50,992 bases of DNA, from positions 1-50,992 of the forward strand of contig CACYZN010000020.1 in NCBI GenBank assembly GCA_902778925.1. Direction: 5' to 3'. The DNA is from an uncultured Bacteroidota bacterium (GTDB lineage: Bacteria; Bacteroidota; Bacteroidia; Bacteroidales; P3). The notes beneath the pieces are model-generated. The model did not search any database and was not told the origin of the DNA. It saw nothing but the letters and a program-made list of their open reading frames with translations. Positions 39,982-49,300 of this stretch are shown here, piece by piece. The stretch's first letter is position 1; each line of letters opens with the position of its first letter. The position numbers and the translations under genes are program-made.

Positions 39982-40482
39982 ATGAGACACGGTATTGTAG
40001 TGGGAATTGCTTTTTGGGTAGTCGTTATGCTGTTGTGCGATGAGGCAGCAAAGGCGCAGTGGCAGTCGGTAGGACTGCGTGTGGGAGGAGGTGTGTCTAC
40101 GAGTGCCGAGGTGGCGATGCAGTGGCAGGCCGGTCCGGACCGAGTGGAAGGTACCGTGGGGTGGCTCAAGGAGGGACACCATGTTGACCAGACGCTTGCG
40201 GCACTGTGGCAATGGTACGGCGTGGCACGCGACGGCTTCGAGTGGTATGCCGGCATAGGCGTGCATGCGGCTTGGCGCCAGTGGGAATCGGGGTATGGTG
40301 ACCCATCGTTAGTGCCAGCGCTTGCGGCGCAGGTAGGGCTGCAATACGACTTCGACCGTGTGCCGCTCTCCATCACAATCGACATGCGCCCCCGTTTTGA
40401 GATGCCAGCCGCCCGCCTCATGCTCGGCGAGGTGGCTGTAGGACTAAGACTACGTATCGAGCACTTTGTAGTTTTTGATTAG
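39982..40482 (+). CDS. Small outer-membrane beta-barrel protein, paralog of the preceding gene
   Basis: 166 residues, signal peptide MRHGIVVGIAFWVVVMLLCDEAAKAQ. The body follows the neighbour motif for motif: VGLRVGGGVSTSAEVAMQWQAG, DRVEGTVGWLKEGHHVDQTLAALWQWYGVARDGFEWYAGIGVHAAWRQWESG, ALAAQVGLQYDFDRVPLSITIDMRPRFEM, VGLRLRIEHF. A tandem duplication with sequence drift is the likely origin. It begins 15 bases after the terminator of the first copy, so its expression may depend on read-through or on an unseen promoter. The final residues after the last strand differ (VVFD). No family name can be given with certainty. Confidence 0.75.
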   Translation: MRHGIVVGIAFWVVVMLLCDEAAKAQWQSVGLRVGGGVSTSAEVAMQWQAGPDRVEGTVGWLKEGHHVDQTLAALWQWYGVARDGFEWYAGIGVHAAWRQWESGYGDPSLVPALAAQVGLQYDFDRVPLSITIDMRPRFEMPAARLMLGEVAVGLRLRIEHFVVFD

Positions 40483-40492
40483 TAATATTTAT

Positions 40493-40523
40493 TTTGCTAT
40501 ATCACAAAAAGTATGTACTTTTG
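40493..40523 (+). promoter_or_regulatory. Bacteroidota promoter of the ROK kinase / GH92 unit
   Basis: TTTG (40493-40496), 19-base spacer, TACTTTTG (40516-40523). Leader of about 25 bases before ATG 40551. Confidence 0.8.
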
Positions 40524-40550
40524 CAGCGGGAAAATAAAACAAAAAGCAAT

Positions 40551-41486
40551 ATGAAATATTCAATAGGAGTAGACATGGGAGGCACCAACACAGACATGGG
40601 CCTCGTTACAGAAAACGGCAATATAGTACAACGCCGCAATATACCCACCAACGCCTATACCGAGCTCGAGCCCTATGTGCACGACATGATGCGCGAAATA
40701 GATTCGATGGTGGCTGAGCAGTCGGGTATCGATGGTATGGCGGTACAAATCGACGGTATTGGAATCGGCGCCCCCAATGGCAACTTCTATACTGGATGTG
40801 TGGACAATGCCCCCAACCTTACCATAAAGGGAAACCTCAACTTTGAGAAAGAAATACACAAATACCGCGATGTGCCTGTGGTGCTCAGCAACGACGCCAA
40901 CGCTGCCGCCTATGGCGAGTATGTGTACGGCGGTGCACGCGGCATGAAGCACTTCATCATGTTTACCCTTGGCACCGGCGTAGGTAGCGGCATCGTCATT
41001 GATGGCCGTTTGGTGCATGGCTCGACAGGTGCAGCCGGCGAACTTGGCCACGCCATCCTTTATCAGCATGGCCGCAAGTGCAGCTGTGGCCGCGAAGGTT
41101 GCCTCGAGACCTATACTTCGGCCCGCGGTATAGTGCAGACCTACTGCGAGCTGAAAGGTTGTGAGGTGAGCCCTGACATCACCAGCAAGAAAATAGGCGA
41201 GCTGGCACACCAGGGAGATCCTGTGGCACTGAAGACCTGGGAGACTGTGGGTGACCAATTGGGCCTGGCGATGGCCAACGCTGTAACATTCTCGGCCCCC
41301 GAGGCTATATTCCTTATGGGAGGTCCTGCTCAGGTTGGAGAACCTCTGCTGCGCCCTCTGCGTGCTGCTTTCGACAAGTATATACTCAATATCTTCAGTG
41401 GCACATGCCAGATCCGCATGAGCGAACTCCGCGCCAACGAGGTGGCCATCCTCGGCGCCGCTGCCCTGATAAAAATGCCTAAATAA
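40551..41486 (+). CDS. ROK family sugar kinase (glucokinase-like)
   Basis: 311 residues from ATG 40551 (the earlier frame start overlaps the promoter). N-terminal phosphate loop GVDMGGTNTDMGLV at residues 5-18, VVLSNDANAAAYGEYVYG with the catalytic Asp, FTLGTGVGSGIVIDG, GELGHAILYQHGRKCSCGREGCLETYTSARGI with the ROK zinc-binding CxCGxxGCxE. The sugar is probably glucose or another hexose. It is followed after 59 bases by a GH92 mannosidase, so phosphorylation of a released sugar is a reasonable idea. No helix-turn-helix at the N-terminus, so it is an enzyme, not a repressor. Confidence 0.92.
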   Translation: MKYSIGVDMGGTNTDMGLVTENGNIVQRRNIPTNAYTELEPYVHDMMREIDSMVAEQSGIDGMAVQIDGIGIGAPNGNFYTGCVDNAPNLTIKGNLNFEKEIHKYRDVPVVLSNDANAAAYGEYVYGGARGMKHFIMFTLGTGVGSGIVIDGRLVHGSTGAAGELGHAILYQHGRKCSCGREGCLETYTSARGIVQTYCELKGCEVSPDITSKKIGELAHQGDPVALKTWETVGDQLGLAMANAVTFSAPEAIFLMGGPAQVGEPLLRPLRAAFDKYILNIFSGTCQIRMSELRANEVAILGAAALIKMPK

Positions 41487-41545
41487 TTAGTATCGCTGGA
41501 GTCTAGATACCTTGTGTTTTCTGGATATTCTAGAAATAAGATAAT

Positions 41546-44191
41546 ATGAAAAGACTATACTTCCTTTTGGTTGGCGTGGTGCTTTTTGCCGCCTGTGGCG
41601 AGAAGAGTCTCACCTCGTATGTCAATCCCTTTGTTGGTACCGATGGCCACGGCCACACTTTCCCTGGCGCCATAGTGCCTTTTGGACAGATACAGCCTTC
41701 GCCAGACACGCGCCTCAGCGGCTGGGACGGCTGTAGCGGTTACCATTACAGCGACGACACTATATACGGTTTCAGCCACACCCACCTCAGCGGCACAGGC
41801 TGCGAGGACTATGGCGACGTGTTGTTGATGCCGGTCGACGAGGTAGAGTTGCGCGACAAGGTGTGCTTCGGCCCCACTATGCGCGATGGCTACAAACACC
41901 ACTTCCAGCATAGAAACGAGAGCGCCCAGGCTGGCTACTACCGCGTTATGCTCGACGACAACGGTCTCCCATGCACGGTTGTCGAGCTCACCGCCGACCG
42001 CCGTGTTGCCTACCACCGCTACACTTACACGCAGGACCAAGGCAACGCCTTCGTCATCGACCTGCGCCACCGCGATGTGCTCCTCGACGGTAACATAAGT
42101 GTCGTCGACGGCATGATTGTGGGACACCGCCATAGTTCGGCTTGGAACCCCGACCAGCACCTCTTCTTCGCCATCCGTTCCAACGAACCTTTCAAAGAGG
42201 TACGTTTCAGTGATGACTCTACCCAGGCCATTGTTCTGCTTAACACCACAAAGCAAGTGGAACTGCAGGTGGCCATCAGCGGCGTGGACATCAACGGTGC
42301 CATCGGCAACCTCATTACCGCTAAATACCAGAACTTCGACGACGCTCGCCGTGCCGCTGACCGCACATGGGAGGAAGCCCTCGGCAAGCTGAAAGTGGAT
42401 GGCGGCAGCAAGGAACAACGCCGTTGCTTCTACACAGCGCTTTACCACTGCATGACCTCGCCCTACCTCTGGAGCGACGAGGATGGCCGCTACCGTGGCA
42501 CTGACAACCAAATACACGTCGCCGACGAAGGCCGCGAGGTCTATACGGTCTTCTCCCTTTGGGATACCTACCGCGCCCTGCACCCCCTGCTGACGCAGAT
42601 TGAGCCCGAGCGTACTGTGGACTTCGTATATACCGCCATGAAGAACTTCGAGCAGGGTGGTGAACTGCCCATGTGGGAGCTGGCAAGCTATGAAACCCAC
42701 TGCATGATAGGCTACCACGCCGTACCTATGATGCTCGAGGCCTTTATCCACTTGGCCGAGCCTGACGGCACGCTGGCCGGCTATACTCCGAAGCAGATGC
42801 TCGATGCCATGGTGGCCACCAGTAACCGCGACGAAGCCCAGCGCTCCTATGCCGAGCAAGGCTACCTCTCGTCCGAGCTCGACAACGAGAGCGTCAGCAA
42901 GACACTCGAGTATGCCTACGACGACTGGTGCATAGCCCAGATGGCCGAGATAGCCGGCGACAGCGCCACCGCCCGCACCTACTGGATACGCAGCCAGAGT
43001 TGGCAGAATATACTCGACAGCAATGGCTTTGCCCACCCCAAACGCAACGGCGCCTGGGTGACGCCATTCGAGCCTACCGAGGTGAATAACCATTTCACCG
43101 AGGCTAACAGTTGGCAATACAGCACCTATGTGCCGCACGATATAGACGCCTGGGTCGCCCACTTGGGCGGCAAGGATAAAGCCATAGCTTTCCTAGACAG
43201 CCTCTTCGAGGGCCGCAACAGCATGAGTGGCCGCGAGCAGGTCGACGTCACCGGCCTCATAGGCATGTATGCCCACGGCAACGAGCCCTCGCACCATGCC
43301 GCCTGGCTCTACAGCTTGTTGGGTCAGCCCCAGAAGACAGAGAAATACGTTCATAAGATACTCAACGAGCTCTACACCAGCAACCCCGACGGCCTGTGCG
43401 GTAACGAAGACTGCGGCCAGATGAGCGCCTGGTATGTGCTGGCATCGCTGGGTATGTACGAAGTTTGCCCCGGTAGCGACGTGTGGGTCGAGACAAAACC
43501 CCTATTCACTGTCGAGGGCTTCGAGCGTAAGCCGCACGTTGTGGCATTGACAGACCAGAAGTGCCCGAAAGAATACCGCATCACCCCCTGCCCGGTCTTC
43601 GCCGACTGGCGCATGCAGAGCACCCGTAATAAGGTGAGTGATACCACTGCCCAGTGGGATGGCCTGCTCCGCTCGCAAACAGTGCGCCACACCGAAGTTA
43701 AGGTGCAGACCGACAAGCACGTCACCTACCTGACCCAACCTGCCCCTCAGTACACCGAGAATGGTCCCGAGGGTATGGTCGACAATATCTTCGGCAACAT
43801 CAACTACCGCATAGGTGGCTGGCAGGGCTGGCAAGAGGACTTTGTGGCTGTGGTCGAGCTGGACAAGGTACAGAATGTGAAGATGGTGGGCGTGAACTGT
43901 CTGGAAAACATGCGTTCCTGGATATTCTACCCCAAGAGCCTGAAGGTGGAGTACAGCCTCGACGGCGAGAACTGGCAGCCCTACGGTGACAAACTAGAGC
44001 GCACCCTCGCCCCGGGCGACGACCCGCAGGCCCATCAGGGCGAGAGCCACACTCAGCTATTTGCTGCAGTAAAGAGCGTGCGGGCCAAATACTTCAGGAT
44101 AACACTGGAGAACTATGGTAAGCTGCCCGACTGGCACATAAGCGCCGGCGAGCAGGCTTGGTTATTTGCCGATGAAATTGTAATATTATGA
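41546..44191 (+). CDS. Glycoside hydrolase family 92 alpha-mannosidase, lipoprotein
   Basis: 881 residues, SPII signal with Cys17 (LLVGVVLFAACGEK). GH92 exo-alpha-mannosidases (often alpha-1,2) trim mannose from N-glycans or yeast mannan. Family motifs are SYVNPFVGTDGHGHTFPGAIVPFGQIQPSPD, GCSGYHYSDDTIYGFSHTHLSGTGC, FSLWDTYRALHPL, MWELASYETHCMIGYHAVPM and the near-invariant GNEDCGQMSAWYVLASLGMYEVCPGSD around 617-643, which includes the catalytic Glu. Residues from about 735 (QYTENGPEGMVDNIFG...KSLKVEYSLDGENW) resemble an F5/8-type carbohydrate-binding module. Lipid-anchored, probably surface or periplasmic. No susC/susD pair is adjacent, so it is not in a full polysaccharide-utilisation locus within this window. 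Confidence 0.94.
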   Translation: MKRLYFLLVGVVLFAACGEKSLTSYVNPFVGTDGHGHTFPGAIVPFGQIQPSPDTRLSGWDGCSGYHYSDDTIYGFSHTHLSGTGCEDYGDVLLMPVDEVELRDKVCFGPTMRDGYKHHFQHRNESAQAGYYRVMLDDNGLPCTVVELTADRRVAYHRYTYTQDQGNAFVIDLRHRDVLLDGNISVVDGMIVGHRHSSAWNPDQHLFFAIRSNEPFKEVRFSDDSTQAIVLLNTTKQVELQVAISGVDINGAIGNLITAKYQNFDDARRAADRTWEEALGKLKVDGGSKEQRRCFYTALYHCMTSPYLWSDEDGRYRGTDNQIHVADEGREVYTVFSLWDTYRALHPLLTQIEPERTVDFVYTAMKNFEQGGELPMWELASYETHCMIGYHAVPMMLEAFIHLAEPDGTLAGYTPKQMLDAMVATSNRDEAQRSYAEQGYLSSELDNESVSKTLEYAYDDWCIAQMAEIAGDSATARTYWIRSQSWQNILDSNGFAHPKRNGAWVTPFEPTEVNNHFTEANSWQYSTYVPHDIDAWVAHLGGKDKAIAFLDSLFEGRNSMSGREQVDVTGLIGMYAHGNEPSHHAAWLYSLLGQPQKTEKYVHKILNELYTSNPDGLCGNEDCGQMSAWYVLASLGMYEVCPGSDVWVETKPLFTVEGFERKPHVVALTDQKCPKEYRITPCPVFADWRMQSTRNKVSDTTAQWDGLLRSQTVRHTEVKVQTDKHVTYLTQPAPQYTENGPEGMVDNIFGNINYRIGGWQGWQEDFVAVVELDKVQNVKMVGVNCLENMRSWIFYPKSLKVEYSLDGENWQPYGDKLERTLAPGDDPQAHQGESHTQLFAAVKSVRAKYFRITLENYGKLPDWHISAGEQAWLFADEIVIL

Positions 44192-44424
44192 AGAAGATAG
44201 TTCTATCGTTGGCGGCCGTTGTCGCCGTGTTGACCTTGGCGTCGTGCGACCAGAAGGTGTGCTATTGCTACCAGTCTACCAGCAGTGGTGTATACGAGGA
44301 GGAGGTGATGACCAATAGCGACACACCCTGCAATGCGCTGGGTAGCGCCACCCGTGGCTGCATAGAGTCGCACGAACGCGGCACAATGAACCAGGGCGGT
44401 ATAGCCTATGCCCCTGGCCGCTAA
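44188..44424 (+). CDS. Small cysteine-containing lipoprotein
   Basis: 78 residues, start codon overlapping the GH92 stop (ATGA). SPII signal MKKIVLSLAAVVAVLTLASC (Cys20). The mature part has four further cysteines (VCYCYQ, TPCNALG, RGCIES), enough for two disulfides in the periplasm. No family is recognised. Coupling to GH92 suggests a helper or a co-expressed surface component. It ends in a 4-base convergent overlap with the phosphodiester glycosidase gene. Confidence 0.75.
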   Translation: MKKIVLSLAAVVAVLTLASCDQKVCYCYQSTSSGVYEEEVMTNSDTPCNALGSATRGCIESHERGTMNQGGIAYAPGR

Positions 44425-45401
44425 AGTACAATAATGGCGTTGCTAACAGGTCGCTGCCCTTCGTGGTCGTGGCGACGGTTGTCGGAGGGGTAGTTGACTA
44501 CCCCGTCGAACGGTTTACCTTGCACATACATTGTGGTGCTGCCGCCGCCGTCGAGGTTTATGGCATCGACGCAGCCCAGCCATAGCATCACTCGCTCCAA
44601 CTCGGGCAGCGAGAGTCCTTCGGCCTGATGCTGGAAGCGTCCGTCGGCCACGAGCAGCAGCATGGTGCCGTCGGGCCGCAGGCCCAGGGCCGTGCGATTG
44701 TGCCGCTTGGTGACGAAGGTTCGGTCGTCGCGCTGTGGCACGAGGTTGCCGTTGCGCACCAGCATGGGGCCAGCCGTCATGATGTTTGCTTCGCTCAGCG
44801 TGTTTTCCCAAAGGCGATTGCTGTCGGGAAGCACTATCTGCGGGCGCCCCTCGCGCAGGCAGAGGGTGGCGTGCTGGTAGTATTTGCGCCGCACCGAGTC
44901 GGTGGCCGAGGGTGTGTTTTCTCCCACGGTCTGTCCGTCGATGCGTAGGTAGCAGATGGGGTTGCCGAGGTCCATGTCGAAGAATGTGCCGTTGATGGCG
45001 GCCAGCGCTCCGTTGCGTTGGGCCAGGGTGCTCACCTCGGTCGGCAGGCTGTCGCACACGAAGGCCAGCCGCCGTTGCGAGGTGGCGGGTATCTCGAGCA
45101 CACATAGGTATTGTGCCGAGCAGAAGAGGGCTCCTTCTCCAAAGTGGTAGCGCTTGAGGGTGAAGCCGTCGAGCGAGTCGACCCTCCATTCGGCGCCTAC
45201 CACTCGCAGCGAGTCGATCGTGTAGTCGACCTGGGCTCGGCCGGTGCAGCCCAGCAACAGTACCAGCGCCAACATTGCCATGGGCAGCAGCAGGTGCGGC
45301 CGTGAGGCGTGGACAGACCGTGTCCGCGGCGTGCGAAGTGCGGCTTGAGTCGGACCTGATACGGAGGGGATACGGAGGGGATACGGTGTTGATACGGTCA
45401 T
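44421..45401 (-). CDS. Phosphodiester glycosidase (NAGPA/DUF2233) lipoprotein
   Basis: Family that hydrolyses N-acetylglucosamine-1-phosphodiester-type linkages; bacterial roles are mostly unproven. 326 residues. Core blocks are GALAAINGTFFDMDLGNPICYLRIDGQ, ANIMTAGPMLVRNGN, TFVTKRHNRTALGLRPDGTMLLLVADGR and LPELERVMLWLGCVDAINLDGGGSTTMYVQG. The lipobox ALVLLLGC follows a long N-terminal stretch, so the true start may be an internal ATG (45281) instead of 45401. The first codons from 45401 are encoded by an 11-bp array (45358-45401), giving Pro/Ser/Arg-rich residues. It follows the LytTR gene on the same strand and overlaps the lipoprotein gene at its 3' end. Confidence 0.88.
   Translation of the reverse strand: MTVSTPYPLRIPSVSGPTQAALRTPRTRSVHASRPHLLLPMAMLALVLLLGCTGRAQVDYTIDSLRVVGAEWRVDSLDGFTLKRYHFGEGALFCSAQYLCVLEIPATSQRRLAFVCDSLPTEVSTLAQRNGALAAINGTFFDMDLGNPICYLRIDGQTVGENTPSATDSVRRKYYQHATLCLREGRPQIVLPDSNRLWENTLSEANIMTAGPMLVRNGNLVPQRDDRTFVTKRHNRTALGLRPDGTMLLLVADGRFQHQAEGLSLPELERVMLWLGCVDAINLDGGGSTTMYVQGKPFDGVVNYPSDNRRHDHEGQRPVSNAIIVL
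45358..45401. repeat. 11-bp-period array H at the phosphodiester glycosidase start
   Basis: GATACGGAGGG, GATACGGAGGG, GATACGGTGTT, GATACGGTCAT starting at 45358, 45369, 45380 and 45391. On the minus strand two units read TCCCCTCCGTA, matching the TCCCCTCCGGT units of arrays B, C and D. It encodes or precedes the first residues of the downstream gene. Confidence 0.8.
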
Positions 45402-45419
45402 GGTGCTTTGTTTTTCGGC

Positions 45420-46304
45420 CTATTTGCGCTCGGCGAAGCGTTGCGTCACCTCGTTGGCATAGCTTTTGGATACGGGTATGTTGGGTACCCCTTCGATGTC
45501 GACCTCGGCCACCAGGCCGTCGGTGGTGCGGCGCAGCAGGCGCACTCGGCTCAGGTTAAGGTAGTAGCTGCGGTGGCAGCGTATCAGGCTGTGCTGCGAG
45601 CAGGCGTCTTCGATGCCTTTCATGGTGTTGCGCAGGCTGTATCGCATCAGGCGTTCGCCCTGCATGTATAGTACGGTCACGTAGTTGCCGGCCGATTCAA
45701 TTGAGATTACATGTTCGGCGCCTACGACCAACTTGACGGTGCCTTTGTCGTCGGCCAGCCGCAGGGTGCCGCTGTCGTCCTCGTCGTGGTGTTGGCGCAG
45801 GCGCAGTATGGTGCGCTGGGCTTCGGCTATGCGCAGGTCGCGGTCCAGCCGCTCGGCCAGCAGCCAGTAGAAGGCATAGGGGTAGATGGCCACCGAGATA
45901 TAGACCAGCAATACCAGAGGCAGGTTCTCGAAGTAGCCCAGATGGAGGTAGAGCGAGAGGAAGAGGTCGCAGAAAAGGGCCGCGACCACCACCTCGGCCA
46001 ATTGCCACATCAGATATTCCATCTCGCGTAGGCGGGCCGTCCGGGTGAAGACCAGCAGCATGACGCGCGACAGGGCCGTGGTGCACAGCACGATGGCGCA
46101 GCAGATGGGGAGGCACAAACCCTTGTGCTGGTACCACAGGGCTATGGCGGCATTGCCTTCGCCCAGGTCGCCCAGGCTTGTGGCATCCTCGCCCAAGCCG
46201 TAGTTGGGCGTATAGGTGATGGCGAAAAACAGCACAAACAGCGTCAGGCATACCACGAACATCACGCTGCTCTTAGGGGAATATATTAGCTTCGGTATTC
46301 TCAT
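45420..46304 (-). CDS. Membrane-bound LytTR-family transcriptional regulator
   Basis: 294 residues. Four hydrophobic helices in the first 150 residues (SSVMFVVCLTLFVLFFAI, LPICCAIVLCTTALSRVMLLV, VVVAALFCDLFLSLYLHLG, LPLVLLVYISVAIYPYAFYW). A LytTR DNA-binding domain follows (VISIESAGNYVTVLYMQGERLMRYSLRNTMKGIEDAC...HRSYYLNLSRVRLL...VDIEGVPNIPVSKSYANEV) at about 195-290. No receiver domain, so it is a one-component membrane regulator rather than a response regulator. Its ATG overlaps the tamB stop (ATGA), implying co-translation with an envelope-transport gene. Confidence 0.9.
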   Translation of the reverse strand: MRIPKLIYSPKSSVMFVVCLTLFVLFFAITYTPNYGLGEDATSLGDLGEGNAAIALWYQHKGLCLPICCAIVLCTTALSRVMLLVFTRTARLREMEYLMWQLAEVVVAALFCDLFLSLYLHLGYFENLPLVLLVYISVAIYPYAFYWLLAERLDRDLRIAEAQRTILRLRQHHDEDDSGTLRLADDKGTVKLVVGAEHVISIESAGNYVTVLYMQGERLMRYSLRNTMKGIEDACSQHSLIRCHRSYYLNLSRVRLLRRTTDGLVAEVDIEGVPNIPVSKSYANEVTQRFAERK

Positions 46305-49300
46305 TTTCGCTTCTTTTCTTGTGTCGACGTCGATTTCTTCTTGCGGCGGAACAGGTCGCCCCAGCGGTCGAAGTCTTTGGTCAGCTTCAGGCCCACGCCC
46401 TGCTTGTAGGGCAGGTCCATGCGGGTGTAGTCGTTTGTGTTGGTGCGGTTGTAGGCGTACAGGTGCACCAGAGGGCTGAGGCGGTAGCCGAGCAGTGCGT
46501 CGATGACGGTGCCGCCAGTGTTGCTGGCCTCCAGCTCGCGGCTCTCGCCGCCGTAGCCCAGAGTGCTTTCGATATACCAGCGGCCCCAGTCCTTGCTGAT
46601 GTTCAGGTCGAGCTGCTGGTTGGTCATCTCGGTGGCGGCGCGGTAGTCGACGTTTATGTCCACTATGTTCACCATGTCGGCCATCATGCCGCCCAGGGTC
46701 GAGGCTATGCTGCCCAGACCGCTGGCGGCGGGGTTGCCCTGGTCGGTGCCCGAGACGTTGTAGAAGTTGCCCGACACCAGTAGCGACAAGGTCTGGTTCA
46801 GCATGTCGCGCTCGCTGTTGCGGTCTATGTATGCAAACACCTCGTCTTCCACGCTCTGGTCGGCGCCGGGCAGACGCAGGTCGAAGCTTATGGTGGGGTC
46901 TTGCAGGGTGCCGCTCACGGCTATCACGTTCTCCACCTGTATGTACTTCTGCGTGTTGTCGAGGGTCGAGAGGCTGCCCGTCAGTGTCGAGAGATTGACG
47001 CGCTGCGAGTACACAGCCCGCATATCGAACCGCGCGTCGGGCACCGACCCCTGGAAGCCGAGGCTGCTGCCGCTCTCGAGGGTGAAGTTCTTGTCGACCA
47101 CCGAAAGAAGGCTCACCTTCATGGTGCCGTTGGTGATTTCGTAGCTTCCGAGCACCTGGGGCGTCTGCACGCCGTCGTAGTTCATGTGCAGGTCGCCGGT
47201 GCCGGTGGCGCCAACCGTCACGGCCACGCCGGTGAAGTCCATGGGTATGTTCAGCTTTACGTCGGGGTTGATGCTGAGGTCGAGCTCCACGTTGATGCCG
47301 CTCCGGTTGCTGCGCGAGGCGTCCTGCTCGCGAGTGTCGGCGGGTCTGTCGTCGACAAAGGTGATGTAGTTCTGGGTCTTCACCTGCCGCTGCTCGTTGA
47401 CGGGTACCGAGAGCGAGCTGCCCGGCCTTGTGGTGGCCGCTACCTTGATGTTCAGGTCGTCGAGCTTGCCTCGCACAGTGCCACGGGCCGAGGCCAGCAG
47501 TGTGCCGAAGAAGCTGTCGCCATAGGGCAAGTCGAGCATCAGCAGGTTGTCTGTCTGCACGCCGAGGTCGAGTGTGGCGTCACTCAGGTCGCTGTACCTG
47601 ATGGCGCCGTCGAGGTAGGCTATGTTGCCGCGCGGGTCGAGCACCTTGAAGCGGTCCAGGCGCACTGTGTTGCTCGCAAAGCGTATGCTGTCCGAGAAGT
47701 AGTAGGTTACACCTGTTGCGTCCACCTTCAAGGCTCCGTTCTCCACCAGCGCCTCGCCCACTACCACGGGCGCCGCGGTGGTGCCTCCGATGTCGAAGTT
47801 GCCGTGCAGCATGCCTTCGAAGCGGCTGGTGAAGGCTGTCATGAACGGCGCCGCCAGCGAAAGGTCGAAGCTGTCGAAGTCGACTGCGAAGTTCAATCCT
47901 GGGTCCTCCTTGCCTAGGTCGAGCCAGCCTTGGGCGGCCAGCTGGTCGCTACGCAGCTGCAGGTTGAGGGTGTTTAGTTCGGCGTTCCAGTTGCTTCGCA
48001 CCGCCACGTCGCCCAGCGCCTGCCGGTTGATGTGGCAGTCGCCTACGGTGAGGTTGGCGTTGAAGTAGGGTGTCTCGGCGAGGCCGTAGAGGTTGAAGTG
48101 GCCGTCGACCTGTCCCGTGATGTCGATGGCAGCACTCTGGGCTAGCAGCCGGCCGGGACCGCCTATGTCGAAGTGGTCGAAGCGCAACTCCACGCAGTCG
48201 CTTGGCTTGCGCTGCAGGCGCACGGCGGCCTCTATCTTCTGTCCGGCGCTGTGCATCTCTATGCCGCTTCCGCTCAGGGTGAGGTATTTGTTGCGCTCGA
48301 TGGCGAGGCTGTCGATGGCAAGGGTCCAGGGGGTGCTGTCTACTACGAAGTGCGACCGCTCGACGTCGATCAGTCCTTCCTGCAGCTTGAGCATCAGGTC
48401 GCCCCGGCTTGTGCTGGTGGCGTCGCCCCACTTCAGTCCTACGATGGCGCGGCGACTGTTGCTGTTCAGCGTGAGACCGGCGTCGCTTAGCAGTTCGAGC
48501 TTCCCGATGGTGGCGGTCTGGGTCTCCAACTCCACCACGTAGGCTTCGCTGGCCAGGCGGCTGCTCAAGCCTATGTCGTGCAGCGCCAGGTTGCCCATGC
48601 GCACTGAGTCGCTGCGCAGCACGGTCTTGAGCAGTTCGGCGCTGTTGTAGCTGCCGCTGATGCGGGTGCCTCGTGCCAGGACGACGCCGTCGGCGACGCT
48701 GCGCAGGAAGCGGCCGTCGTCGGTCCACTGGGCGTTGAAGTGCAGCGTGTTGTCGGCTATGGATTCCAGTTCCTGGGGGGTGAGTGGCTGTGCCACCTGC
48801 AGCTCGGCCGGCAGGGCGGTGGCCAGCAGGTGCTGTATCATGAGCGGCAGGTTGGCGTAGCTGAAGGTGCCGTAGGCCGTGGCTACCATCGGGTCGCTGT
48901 CGAGCCTCAGGGTCTTCTGCTGCCCGTCGGCGTCGACGTCGAGCCTCACCTCGTGCAGGTGCAGCGGCCCCACGTGGGTGTTGCGTGCCACCACGCTGCC
49001 GCTCAGGGCGTCGATGTCGTTGCCGGTGGCGGTGGCGGCTATGCGGGTGCCGATGGTGGAATACTTCTCGGACGTGAGCTTGAAGGCGGCGCCTTCGAGG
49101 CGGTCCACCCGTAGGTCGGCGCTGTAGCGGTTCAGGCTGTCGCCCAGGTCGGCGGCGCAGGCCAGGTCGAACTGCAGCAGGCTGTCGGTCGATGTGGCTT
49201 CGACGTCGGCATGGCCGCCTGCAAGTTTTATGTCGATATCGATGGGCATCAGCCGGTTGCCGCGCACCACGCTGTTGGTTAGCTCGACGCGGGCTGTGCC

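Noticed and set aside
41555-43162. Long minus-strand frame opposite the GH92 gene
   Set aside because: Shadow of GH92 coding; composition is Val/Ala/His rich as expected from a reverse frame and no family is recognisable.
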